Under the pieces are notes generated by a model. The model was not told the origin of the DNA and made no database searches. It worked only from the letters and a program-made list of their open reading frames with translations. From CAZJHD01 sp964545855 (GTDB lineage Bacteria; Planctomycetota; UBA1135; JACQFD01), in the NCBI GenBank assembly GCA_964545855.1, contig CAZJHD010000047.1:1-34337 (forward strand): a DNA stretch of 34,337 nt, read 5' to 3'. Of this stretch, positions 24,548-32,572 are shown piece after piece. Every line of letters begins with the position of its first letter. The first letter of the stretch is position 1. A program made the position numbers and the translations under genes.

Positions 24548-25483
24548 TCAGCTCCCGATCGTCACCGCCATTCCGCGCGAGGTGCTGAGTCCGTAGGGCG
24601 GCAGCGAGCAGCTCGTCCAGGCCCAGAGCATCTGCACGTGGTAGGTCTTCCCCGCGAGCGCCGGGAGCGCCGGGAGCGGAACGGCCGCCGAGCCGAAGCC
24701 GGAGGAGTCGCTCGGGATGTCGAAGGAGACGATCTCCGTCGCGCCGAGCAGGTCGACGTGGAGCAGCACGCCGATCCCGAAGGGATCGGACCCCGCGACG
24801 TCCTGCGCGTCCGTCGCCATGCCGAGGCCGAGCGAGCTCGCCGGAGCGTTCGTGCAGGTGATCCCGAACTCGGCGTTGCCGACCATCGGGCAGGTGACGA
24901 CACCGGGCACCTGCGTGCCGTCGCACCCGGGAGTTCCGGTGCCGAAGAGAGCGACGTTGCCCGAATGCTCGAAAGCGTTCGCGAGGGAGCCGGAGCCGAG
25001 GCTGCTCGTCACGGTCACGGTCTTCGGGCCCGCGGTGCCGCCCGGCGCGAGGCAGGTGAGCAGCGTGTCGGAGAGGACCGACACTCCCGTCGCCGGGACG
25101 CCGCCGACCGTGACGGCGATGCTCGGTGCGACGCCGAACTTGTCGAACTGCAGCCCCGAGACCGTGAGCGGCGTGCCGCCCTCGACGGGGCCGCAGGGGG
25201 GCGAGACGCCGAGGACGACCGGAGCGCTCGTCGGCTGCGGATCGCTCCCGGCGAGGAAGCCGAGCTCCGCGCGGAAGCTCGCCGAGGTCATCTCGTCGCC
25301 GCCGAAACAGGAGACGCTGCTCCAGCCGGCGAAGGCGATGGAGCAGGTGCCGCCGCCGGCGCCGTCGAGGATCGCGTCGTCGAGCTGGTAGGAGGCGCTC
25401 TGCGCGAGCTGGGCTCGGCCCGGCCCGGCGAGGGCCGCCGCCGCGAGGAGGGCGGCCCCGAGGAGATGGATCTTGGGCTGCAT
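24548..25483 (-). CDS. secreted TIG-domain protein with Gly/Cys-rich C-terminal module
   Basis: The 311-residue protein has a signal peptide (1-24, cleavage after GRA). A stretch with SYQLDDAILDGAGGG and GWSSVSCFGG follows, then an IPT/TIG domain (about 88-172). The C-terminal part (about 178-311) starts with FGTGTPGCDG, a pattern I associate with C-terminal modules of large secreted planctomycete proteins. It is likely a cell-surface or extracellular protein. The ATG at 25483 overlaps the upstream stop by one base (TGATG), which indicates translational coupling with the 840-residue repeat protein. Confidence 0.82.
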   Translation of the reverse strand: MQPKIHLLGAALLAAAALAGPGRAQLAQSASYQLDDAILDGAGGGTCSIAFAGWSSVSCFGGDEMTSASFRAELGFLAGSDPQPTSAPVVLGVSPPCGPVEGGTPLTVSGLQFDKFGVAPSIAVTVGGVPATGVSVLSDTLLTCLAPGGTAGPKTVTVTSSLGSGSLANAFEHSGNVALFGTGTPGCDGTQVPGVVTCPMVGNAEFGITCTNAPASSLGLGMATDAQDVAGSDPFGIGVLLHVDLLGATEIVSFDIPSDSSGFGSAAVPLPALPALAGKTYHVQMLWAWTSCSLPPYGLSTSRGMAVTIGS

Positions 25484-28005
25484 CACTTGGCTCCGTCCCG
25501 CTCGTTGCGCGGGGGCTCGGGGTGGACGCGCCGCGACTCGATGGCCTCGAGGTCCGGGAGCGGCGCGCTCTCGGTCTCGGCGGGGTTCCGCGGATCCCGC
25601 AACGCCCAGCCCATCCGCACGGCCGTGTCCTCGTTCGGCGTGAAGTCGGGATGGAGCGTTCCGTTCTCGACGAGGATCCTGCGGAGCGCCTCGGGGTACT
25701 GCGTGCCGAAGGGGACGCCTCGCACCTCGGGCACGAAGCTCCGGTTGTCGTGATAGGGCTGGTACTCCGCGAAGCCGCGGCGCACGCCGTTCACGAAGTA
25801 GTCGAAGGCGACGTCGGCCGTGCCGCGCACGACGACGTGCTGCGGATCGACCGACTCGCACCAGAGCGACGCGGGCCCGCGCGGAGTGACCTGCACCGTG
25901 AGGCCCGTTGCCTCCGAGACGTCGCGGAACTCCTGGGGCACCGGGAGTACGGCGAGCCCGCCGGAGAGCGCGGCGCTGCCGCGGAAGTAGGTCCCCGACT
26001 CGTTGCCCTCGAGGCAGACGAAGCGCACCTCGCGCGACGGATCGCTCGGGTGCGGCTGCGTGAAGTTCTTCATGCCGGCCACGGACAGCGTCCCGAGGGA
26101 CCAGACGGCGAAGCCGCTCGAGGAAGACGTCTCGCCCACGACGCCGTCGGCGATGCCCGTCGTGGCCGTGGCGCGCCCGTAGACGCCGCGCGTGCCGCCA
26201 TTGCTCGTCACCTCGCCCATCACGCCGCGTCGCGTTCCCGTGCCCTCGCCGAGGCCGTAGACGGCGATGTTCGGTGCGCGGCCGTAGACGCCGTAGCCGG
26301 CCGTCGAGTCGGCCTCGCCCCAGACGCCGTAGTTCGTGCTCCCCGCGAAGCTCGTGGCGTGGCCCTTGACGCCGAGCCCGATGGGCGAGTTGCTCTCGCC
26401 GTGGACACCCTCGGTGGCGCCGCTCGATCCATAGGCGTAGCCGAACATGCCCCGGCCCGAGGACGACGCGCTCGAGCCGTAGACGCCGATGGTGCTGCCG
26501 GTCGACGCCGTGGCGCGTCCCTCGACGGCGATGCCGCCGCTGCTCGCGACCTCGCCGCCGACGCCCGTCGTGCTTCCGGTCGTCGTCGAAGCGAGACCGA
26601 AGACGCCCGTGCCGGAGTTCGAGCTCGAGCTCCCGTAGACGCCGAAGCCGGGCCCCGTCGAGCTGAGCTGGTTGCCACGGACTCCCGTGCCCGTTGTCGA
26701 TGAGCACCCTCCCCGCACTCCGATCGTCAGTCCCGTCGTCGCGTTCGCGGACGCCTCCACGGCGACGCCGATCGTCGATTCGACGCTTGCTCTCACGGCG
26801 CGCGTGCCGCCCGTCGATGCGAAGGATCGCGCCCAGAGGGCGTAGCCAGAGGTCGAGTGTGTCTCCAGCCAACCTCCGTCGGCCGCACCGCTCGACGCCG
26901 TCGCGCGACCCAGGAGCGCAGCAACGTTGGAGCCCTGCATCTCACTGACGATTCCGTGTCCGAAGGAGCTCGGGCCCAGCTCGGCGCGGATCGCACCGCT
27001 GCTGGCATCGCTCCCGGAATGGCTCACCCAGACTGCCGGAACACTGCCCGTCGAGATGAGCGGGCTCTCGAGATCGGCGACGCCGATCGATCCATCGAGG
27101 ATCTTCGACCCATCGACCGCGTCGGGCGCGATGCGAGAGCCCACGACGGCGCTGAGCGCGAGGTCGGCCGTCTGAATGGCTCCATCGATGACCGCCGCGC
27201 TCCCGACGGAGCCCGACGCGAGCTTCGCCGAAGTGACCACGCCGTTGGCGAGGTCGATCGTCTGGACGCTGCCGTCGGCGATGGCCGCGCTCTCGACGGA
27301 GGCGCCGGCGAGATGCGTCGACGCGACGGAGCCCTCGGCGAGGTCGAAGCCCGTCACCGATCCATCGAGGATCTTCGCGCCGTCGACGGCGTCGTCGGCG
27401 ATGCGGGAGTTCACGACCGACAGCAGGCCGAGGTCGGCCGTCTGGATGCCGCCGTCGGCCAGCGCCGCCGTGCCGACGGAGCTGCCGGCGAGCTTCGCCG
27501 ACGTGACGGCGCCGTTCGCGAGGTCGGCCGTGGCGACGGTGCCGTCGACGAGATGCGCCGAGGCCACGAGGCCCGCCGGGAGCGTCGCGTTCGTGTCGAG
27601 CGCGGCCGCCGTCGCCGCGCGCCGCGCGAACGGCACCGACGCGATCGCACGACGGGGAGTCATCTCCGCGTCGGCGCCCACCTTCAGCGCGAGCCACCGC
27701 GTGCCGTCGTCGAAGAGGCTCGACGGCAAGACGTCGATCGACCCGAGCACGAGGTTCACGACTCCGTTCAGCGCCGTCGCCGAGTGCACCTCCGACCAGA
27801 GCGGAGCGCCGCCGCTCGGGAGCGCGTAGACGCGCACCTCGACGGTGACGGGACCCGCGAGCGCGTTGCCTCCGGAGTCGGCGAGGCGCGCCTGGAGGTG
27901 CAGGAGGTTCGGAGGCGCCGTCTGCGCGAGGAGGCTCGGCGTCGCGAGCGCTGCCTTCGCCGCGAGGAGAGTGGTGAAGAGCACGGCGTGTCGGAGGAGC
28001 TGCAT
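25483..28005 (-). CDS. large secreted protein with decapeptide and Gly-rich repeats
   Basis: The 840-residue protein has a signal peptide (about 1-30). A module at 38-130 follows, ending in EMTPRRAIASVPFARRA, seen in many large bacterial tail-fibre-like or surface proteins. Then comes an array of about 18 decapeptides (141-320, pattern x-x-L-x-x-G-x-V-x-S/T), a Gly-rich region (about 380-632) with GVYG/GVRG/GVWG-type turns every 17-21 residues, and a conserved C-terminal domain (655-805). The overall design suggests an elongated exported fibre. It lies 75 bp downstream of the ECF sigma factor and is coupled to the TIG gene. ATG at 28005 is preceded by GAGG. Confidence 0.82.
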   Translation of the reverse strand: MQLLRHAVLFTTLLAAKAALATPSLLAQTAPPNLLHLQARLADSGGNALAGPVTVEVRVYALPSGGAPLWSEVHSATALNGVVNLVLGSIDVLPSSLFDDGTRWLALKVGADAEMTPRRAIASVPFARRAATAAALDTNATLPAGLVASAHLVDGTVATADLANGAVTSAKLAGSSVGTAALADGGIQTADLGLLSVVNSRIADDAVDGAKILDGSVTGFDLAEGSVASTHLAGASVESAAIADGSVQTIDLANGVVTSAKLASGSVGSAAVIDGAIQTADLALSAVVGSRIAPDAVDGSKILDGSIGVADLESPLISTGSVPAVWVSHSGSDASSGAIRAELGPSSFGHGIVSEMQGSNVAALLGRATASSGAADGGWLETHSTSGYALWARSFASTGGTRAVRASVESTIGVAVEASANATTGLTIGVRGGCSSTTGTGVRGNQLSSTGPGFGVYGSSSSNSGTGVFGLASTTTGSTTGVGGEVASSGGIAVEGRATASTGSTIGVYGSSASSSGRGMFGYAYGSSGATEGVHGESNSPIGLGVKGHATSFAGSTNYGVWGEADSTAGYGVYGRAPNIAVYGLGEGTGTRRGVMGEVTSNGGTRGVYGRATATTGIADGVVGETSSSSGFAVWSLGTLSVAGMKNFTQPHPSDPSREVRFVCLEGNESGTYFRGSAALSGGLAVLPVPQEFRDVSEATGLTVQVTPRGPASLWCESVDPQHVVVRGTADVAFDYFVNGVRRGFAEYQPYHDNRSFVPEVRGVPFGTQYPEALRRILVENGTLHPDFTPNEDTAVRMGWALRDPRNPAETESAPLPDLEAIESRRVHPEPPRNERDGAK
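26110..26868 (-). repeat. coding repeat region with Gly-Val-Tyr-Gly-type units
   Basis: This covers residues about 380-632 of the 840-residue protein. Units of about 17-21 residues carry G-[VI]-[YWFHKR]-G turns separated by Ser/Thr/Ala-rich stretches. It suggests a regular beta structure such as a beta-helix. Confidence 0.6.
27046..27585 (-). repeat. array of about 18 decapeptide repeats
   Basis: Residues 141-320 fall into consecutive 10-residue units without gaps, for example DLANGAVTSA, KLAGSSVGTA and DLAEGSVAST, with L at position 2, often D/N/G before a G or A, and V or I at position 7. A longer 90-residue period is visible: GAVTSAKLAG recurs as GVVTSAKLAS, and SRIADDAVDG as SRIAPDAVDG, so a nine-unit block was duplicated. 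Confidence 0.85.
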
Positions 28006-28080
28006 GGGAGGCCTCGGAAGAGGAGGAGTCGCAGCCCTTCGCACCGAAGCCCCGCCGCCTCCGTTACACGAGAACTCCCG

Positions 28081-28719
28081 CTACGCGCCGCCGGCGCTCC
28101 GGCCCTCCTCGCGCAGGAGGCGCGCGAACCGCGCGAGTGCGCGCGAGAGGAGGACGCGCGCGTTCCCCGCCGTGATCCCCATCCGCCGTCCCACGTCCGC
28201 GCTCGGGAGCCCTTCGATCTGCGCGAGCGTGATGACCTGCCGGTAGCTCTCGGAGAGCCTGCCGAAGGTCCGCTCGATGCGCGCCATCTCCTCCCGCGCG
28301 ACGGCCTCTCGGCTCGGCGTCGCGAAGGTGCGGAAGAAGGCCGCCGACGCGGCGGGGCTCGTTCGGGCCGAGGCCGGAGCCGGACGCACCTCGCGCCGCG
28401 CATCGCGCTTCTCGGCGAGGTGGAAGCGGTGCTTGTCGCGGATCTTCCGCAGGGCCGTGGCGAAGAGCCATCGCTGGAAGCCCTCCTCGCCGTCGTAGCG
28501 GTAGCGGTCGAGGTGCTGCAGCACCTCGCGGCAGGTCGACTGCACCAGATCCGAAGCCGACTCGCGCGCTCCGAGGGCGGCTCCCGCGCGCTTCCGGACG
28601 TAGCGCTCCAACCCAGGCAGGTGCTTCGCGAGGAGCGCGTCGACGGCGCCGACGTCGCCGTGGCTTGCGCGCTCCACGAGGGGTCGCGACGCGTCGTCCG
28701 GCGTCTCGCGCGGGGCCAT
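28081..28719 (-). CDS. ECF-family RNA polymerase sigma factor
   Basis: The 212-residue protein has region 2 (about 20-105, including ASDLVQSTCREVLQHLDRY and FQRWLFATALRKIRDKHR) and region 4 (about 150-205, with LSESYRQVITLAQIEGLPSADVGRRMGITAGNARV). This order and spacing fit extracytoplasmic-function sigma factors of the planctomycete type. No anti-sigma factor is adjacent. ATG at 28719 is preferred; an in-frame extension to 28890 is Arg/Pro-rich. It is divergent from family X copy 2 and precedes the secreted-repeat operon, so it may control both sets, but this is inference from position only. Confidence 0.88.
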   Translation of the reverse strand: MAPRETPDDASRPLVERASHGDVGAVDALLAKHLPGLERYVRKRAGAALGARESASDLVQSTCREVLQHLDRYRYDGEEGFQRWLFATALRKIRDKHRFHLAEKRDARREVRPAPASARTSPAASAAFFRTFATPSREAVAREEMARIERTFGRLSESYRQVITLAQIEGLPSADVGRRMGITAGNARVLLSRALARFARLLREEGRSAGGA

Positions 28720-28835
28720 GGCGCCGTGATGCCTCGGACCGCGGCAGCGGCGAACGGAGAGAGGCTGTGGGGAGATCGCCGCCGCTCGCAGCCGGCCGAA
28801 GCCCGGCGCCGATCCTTCCACGACCTCGGAGCGTT

Positions 28836-28853
28836 CCCCGCTCGACAGCGGGG
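28836..28853 (+). promoter_or_regulatory. perfect 7-bp hairpin in leader of family X copy 2
   Basis: CCCCGCT (28836-28842) pairs with AGCGGGG (28847-28853) around a CGAC loop, 73 bases before the ATG at 28926, inside the 206-bp divergent region. It might be a leader structure or a regulator site. Confidence 0.35.
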
Positions 28854-28925
28854 CCGGTGCGCGAGGAGGATTCGGGGGTCGCCCGCGCATCCCGCGCCGG
28901 CCCGCCGCGCTCCGCGAGTCTTCCC

Positions 28926-30125
28926 ATGACGAACGGCCTCGTTCCCCTCCGTCTCTCCCTCCTCCTCGCCGTGGCCGCCGGCGCGTGCGTCGCGCTCGCG
29001 TCCTCCGCCGCCCGCGCCCACGAGATCACGCCGACTCCGAAGGAGGGCATCGTCGTGGAGGTGGGGAAGTTCGCGAAGCTCAGCGCGGTCGACCACTCGA
29101 AGTGCAAGGCGTTCCTCACGGCCACCGTCGGAGATCCGACGCGCGTGGCGATCAGCGCGAACTCGAACAATCCGAAGACCTCTCACACGTGGAAGATCGT
29201 CGGGCTCCAGGTCGGCGTCACCTTCGTGGCGATCGACGTCGACGGCGTCGGCACGAATCCCCAGGGCGTCGAATGCGACGAGGTCAGCACGACGGCGGTT
29301 CCCGTCGTCGTGATCCCGAACGTGTCTCTGCTCACCAAGGAGTTCGCCGGTCTCGCGAAGCTCGGGCTCAAGGGTCTGAGCAAGCAGATCAAGGACAAGA
29401 TCAAGGCCTTCAATCTCGACATGAAGGACCTCCTCGACGACTACGACGACGGCTTCCTCAGCGACGCGCAGGCGTTCTTCGCGTACTGGAGCCTGCTCTC
29501 GGAGCTCCAGCTCGACCTCGCGGCCTGCACCGAATCGACCGTGAACGCCCTCGGCGAGGGAGCGCAGGACGTGCTGGTCGGGGGAGGCGCGGCGCTCCCC
29601 TTCTTCCCGCGGGCCTTCCAGTCGGGGAGCTGCGACAAGTGGGACAAGGCGGTTCAGGACGCGCTCAAGATCTACTCGAAGGGGAGCGACGCGGCCCTCA
29701 AGTCGGCGAAGAAGGCGGCGCTCGCGCTCCTGAAGACCGACGACTCGCTCCTGCTGAACGTGACGCCGAAGCAGGTCCTCATCGAGGCGAAGATCGTCTC
29801 CAACGTGACCACGGAGGACCTGGGGATCGGGAAGTCCCTCTCCGTCGTGGGCGCGGCATCGATGGCGTCGAGGCCCGGCCAGACGAACGGCTCCGTGAGC
29901 GCCTGGGGCTTCGCCGATCCGGCCGTGAGCAACTCCGTCGAGGTGACCGTTCGCGGGCCTGGGTCGACGACGATCACGATGACGGTGCAGCTCGCCCTCG
30001 GGGGATGCACGTGGTCGAAGTCGTTCGAGGGGCTCGACCCCGGCCTCTGGGTGGTGGAGGTGAAGTACCCCGGGAAGGACGTTCCCAAGGCGACGGCGCC
30101 GGTGAACGTCGACCAGAAGGACTGA
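28926..30125 (+). CDS. secreted protein of unknown family (family X, copy 2)
   Basis: This 399-residue protein is a paralogue of the product of 7707-8876. A signal peptide (about 1-31) is followed by a beta-rich domain (about 40-130, with HTWKIVGLQVGVTFVAI matching HKLKIQGMSVGTTMVTF), a charged helical middle (about 136-275) and a second beta-rich domain (about 318-399). Five cysteines can be paired with copy 1: Cys60, 117, 201, 237 and 361. The best conserved are those in GSCDKWDK and GGCTWSKSF. It lacks the poly-Pro hinge of copy 1. ATG at 28926 has only a weak ribosome site. It is followed 15 bp later by the carboxypeptidase-regulatory-like gene, probably as one operon. Confidence 0.8.
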   Translation: MTNGLVPLRLSLLLAVAAGACVALASSAARAHEITPTPKEGIVVEVGKFAKLSAVDHSKCKAFLTATVGDPTRVAISANSNNPKTSHTWKIVGLQVGVTFVAIDVDGVGTNPQGVECDEVSTTAVPVVVIPNVSLLTKEFAGLAKLGLKGLSKQIKDKIKAFNLDMKDLLDDYDDGFLSDAQAFFAYWSLLSELQLDLAACTESTVNALGEGAQDVLVGGGAALPFFPRAFQSGSCDKWDKAVQDALKIYSKGSDAALKSAKKAALALLKTDDSLLLNVTPKQVLIEAKIVSNVTTEDLGIGKSLSVVGAASMASRPGQTNGSVSAWGFADPAVSNSVEVTVRGPGSTTITMTVQLALGGCTWSKSFEGLDPGLWVVEVKYPGKDVPKATAPVNVDQKD

Positions 30126-30140
30126 CGCGAGCCGATCGCA

Positions 30141-32501
30141 ATGCTCCGGAGAGCGACCTCGGCCCTCGCGCTCGCGGCGATCGCCCTCGCCGCGCAGGCG
30201 GCGCCCGCGCTGCGTTCGCAGGACCGGGTCGTCCCCGCCGCCGATCCGGCGGTGTACGACGTCACGATCCGCGGCCGCGTCGTCGACGCATCGAAGGAGC
30301 CCGTCGCGTCGGCGCGGGTGGTCCTCCAGCAGCCGATGCATGCCTACTTCGCGCGCTCCAGCCCGCCCGCCGCCGAGACGCGGACTCACGACGACGGGAG
30401 CTTCGAGCTCCGCGCCGGGCGGCTCGCCGATTCCGACGTCACGCTCGTCGTCGCGTCGGTCTCGCACGCGCGACCGCTCGTCCTCGGGATCGAGGCGCCC
30501 TCGGGCAGCGTGCTCGACCTCGGGACGCTCGACGTCGAAGGCGCGCGAGTCTCAGCCGCCGCCGAGCGGACCGTCGTCTCCGGCGTCGTCGTCGCGAAGG
30601 ACGGCGCTCCGCTCTCCGGCTGGCGCGTCGGCTTCGGTGACCGACCGCGCTGGTTCGGCGACGGCCTCGGCTCCGTCGCCGTGACGGACGCGGCGGGGAG
30701 TTTCCTCGTGGCCTCCGACGTCCACCAGGATCGTCGCTGGCTCTCGGTCCACGGGCCGGGGGATGCGTTCTCCGAGGTTCGCGACGGCTTCGATGCACCG
30801 CTCCGCATCGAGATGCAGGGTCTCGTGCCCGTGACGATCCCGCTGCGAGGCATGCGCGCCGACGAGGTATCCGTCGCCTGGCTCCACGGCGAGGAATGGA
30901 GCCCGTTGCCGGGCGCAACGTTCCTGGGAGGGAAACGCGAGCACGTCCTGCGCGTCGAGGCGCCGGGACACCTGCCGCGGCTCGTCGTCCGCACGCTCGA
31001 CCGAACGCTCAGCTTCCCGGACGTCGTGACGCCCGAGGTCTCCTTCGAGGAGGACGTGCCGCGCTCGTTGCGCGTCGTCGCGAGAGGCGAGCCCGTCGCC
31101 GGGGCGCGCGTCGTGATCCTCGCGCGGCTGCTGCCGGAGCAGACGCAGGGCGCCGCCTGGGGCGCCGAGATCCTGCTCGGGACGCTCGTGGCCGATGCGC
31201 GCGGGGAGGTCTCGGTCCTCGGCCCCGCCGGCACGCTGCGGACGGCCGTCGTGCATGCCGAGGGTTTCGAGCCGATGCGCTTCCACTGGGACGCCGGCGC
31301 GCACGTCACCGTCGAGCCCGCGCCCCGCGACGCGGAGATCGTGTTCACGGGTCTCCAGCGCGGCGAGACGCTCCGCGTCGCGCCGTCGGGGACGACGCGC
31401 AGCGTGCGGCGGGCGAAGGCGTGGCAGGAGGGGGAGACGATCTCCGCGCGTCTCGCGCCCGGCGCCTACGACGCCGTCGTGCTCGACGGCGGGAACCGGC
31501 TCCTGCGCGGGAGGAGCTTCGCGGCGCGGAGCGGCGAGACGACGCGCGTCGACCTCGCCGAGGACGCGCTCCCGATCTGCATCGTCGAGCTGCCCCGACG
31601 GATCGACGCAGCCGAGTGGCTCGTCTCGGTCCAGACCGGTGACACGCTCCCGGGCGGACCGGCCGGCGCCATGGCGGTGACCCTCGACGCATCGGCACCA
31701 CGTCGCGCGCCCCGTCCGCGCGTCGAGGATCTCCCCGACGGCACGGTGGAGGCGCGGCTCCCCGGGCCGGGGACCTACTTCGTGCGCCTCGACAGCCGGA
31801 GCTACCGGGGAACGCTCTTCCGCGAGTTCACCGTCGCTCCCGGCGAGCGCATTCGGATCGCGGCGCCTCGCCTCACGGCGACGCTCCACGGCTCGATGAT
31901 CCTCGGCTTCCGGAACGGCCGCACGGAGCGATTCGCCCATCACGGCGTCGCAGGCCCGCGCCTCTGGCTCCGGTCCGATCGGAGCGCGCTCGGGGCGAGC
32001 GCGTGGGACGTCGTGATCCCGTTCCCGAAGACGGGCGACGACGCGCGCTTCGTGGCGGCATCGCTGCCGCCGGGTCCGATCCACGTCTACCACCAGCTCG
32101 GCAGCGTCGACGAATGGAGCGGCGTGCCGGCGCGCCTCGCCGACGGCGAGACGACCACGCTCCCCGACTTCGGCGAGATCCCGGCGGGCGACCTGACGGT
32201 CTTCGTGCGCGACGCGCGCGGGCGGCCCGTCCGCGGCGCGACGCTCCTCGTGCGCGACCGCCTCGCGGAGGCGTGGCACGAGTTCAGTCTCCAGCCGACG
32301 ACGGGCGTCTACGCGGCCTACCCTCTCGTCCCGCCGCCTTGGGCGCGCCTCGACGGCGCGCCCGCGACGCTCCCGTCGATCCAGGCGGGCCGCCTGGAGC
32401 TCCGCGTCGAGCTCGACGACGGCCGCGTCGTGGAGCTGGAGCGCGACGTCGCGCCGCCCGCGCCGCTCGAGATCCGGTTGCCGGTCGAGATGCGACGGTG
32501 A
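30141..32501 (+). CDS. secreted carboxypeptidase-regulatory-like repeat protein
   Basis: The 786-residue protein starts with a signal peptide (about 1-25). The N-terminal region YDVTIRGRVVDASKEPVASARVVL with a later DDGSFELRAG is a carboxypeptidase regulatory-like (CarboxypepD_reg) Ig-like module. A second one follows (VSGVVVAKDGAPLSGWRVGF), and several more beta-rich repeats of weaker similarity occur up to the end, for example RVVARGEPVAGARVVIL and LTVFVRDARGRPVRGATLLV. There are no catalytic residues or membrane helices beyond the signal. It is probably a surface or extracellular structural protein. It follows family X copy 2 by 15 bp, and the two may work together. Confidence 0.8.
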   Translation: MLRRATSALALAAIALAAQAAPALRSQDRVVPAADPAVYDVTIRGRVVDASKEPVASARVVLQQPMHAYFARSSPPAAETRTHDDGSFELRAGRLADSDVTLVVASVSHARPLVLGIEAPSGSVLDLGTLDVEGARVSAAAERTVVSGVVVAKDGAPLSGWRVGFGDRPRWFGDGLGSVAVTDAAGSFLVASDVHQDRRWLSVHGPGDAFSEVRDGFDAPLRIEMQGLVPVTIPLRGMRADEVSVAWLHGEEWSPLPGATFLGGKREHVLRVEAPGHLPRLVVRTLDRTLSFPDVVTPEVSFEEDVPRSLRVVARGEPVAGARVVILARLLPEQTQGAAWGAEILLGTLVADARGEVSVLGPAGTLRTAVVHAEGFEPMRFHWDAGAHVTVEPAPRDAEIVFTGLQRGETLRVAPSGTTRSVRRAKAWQEGETISARLAPGAYDAVVLDGGNRLLRGRSFAARSGETTRVDLAEDALPICIVELPRRIDAAEWLVSVQTGDTLPGGPAGAMAVTLDASAPRRAPRPRVEDLPDGTVEARLPGPGTYFVRLDSRSYRGTLFREFTVAPGERIRIAAPRLTATLHGSMILGFRNGRTERFAHHGVAGPRLWLRSDRSALGASAWDVVIPFPKTGDDARFVAASLPPGPIHVYHQLGSVDEWSGVPARLADGETTTLPDFGEIPAGDLTVFVRDARGRPVRGATLLVRDRLAEAWHEFSLQPTTGVYAAYPLVPPPWARLDGAPATLPSIQAGRLELRVELDDGRVVELERDVAPPAPLEIRLPVEMRR

Positions 32502-32528
32502 GTCGAGGGCGACGCACGAGCCAGGGGT

Positions 32529-32567
32529 TTTTCACCCCCATGTGAAAATACTCGCGAGTATCCTCAC
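32529..32567. promoter_or_regulatory. two interlocked palindromes upstream of the AAA_14 ATPase
   Basis: TTTTCAC (32529-32535) and GTGAAAA (32542-32548) form one inverted repeat with a 6-bp spacer. The second arm begins another: GTGA (32542-32545) mirrors TCAC (32564-32567) around a perfect 14-bp core, ATACTCGCGAGTAT (32548-32561), with two mismatched bases on each side. Together they look like an operator. The distal end lies 5 bases before the GTG start of the ATPase, so a bound protein would block transcription or initiation. Confidence 0.6.
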
Positions 32568-32572
32568 CTGTC

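Noticed and set aside
25484..26872. N-terminal extension of the TIG protein in the 774-residue frame
   Set aside because: It is a shadow of the 840-residue repeat protein; the signal peptide starts at 25483.
27046..27585. Regular repeats considered as a CRISPR array
   Set aside because: The repeats are in-frame decapeptide codons without unique spacers between identical repeats.
27768..30467. 899-residue minus-strand frame opposite family X copy 2
   Set aside because: No motifs; the plus strand has signal peptide and paralogue evidence.
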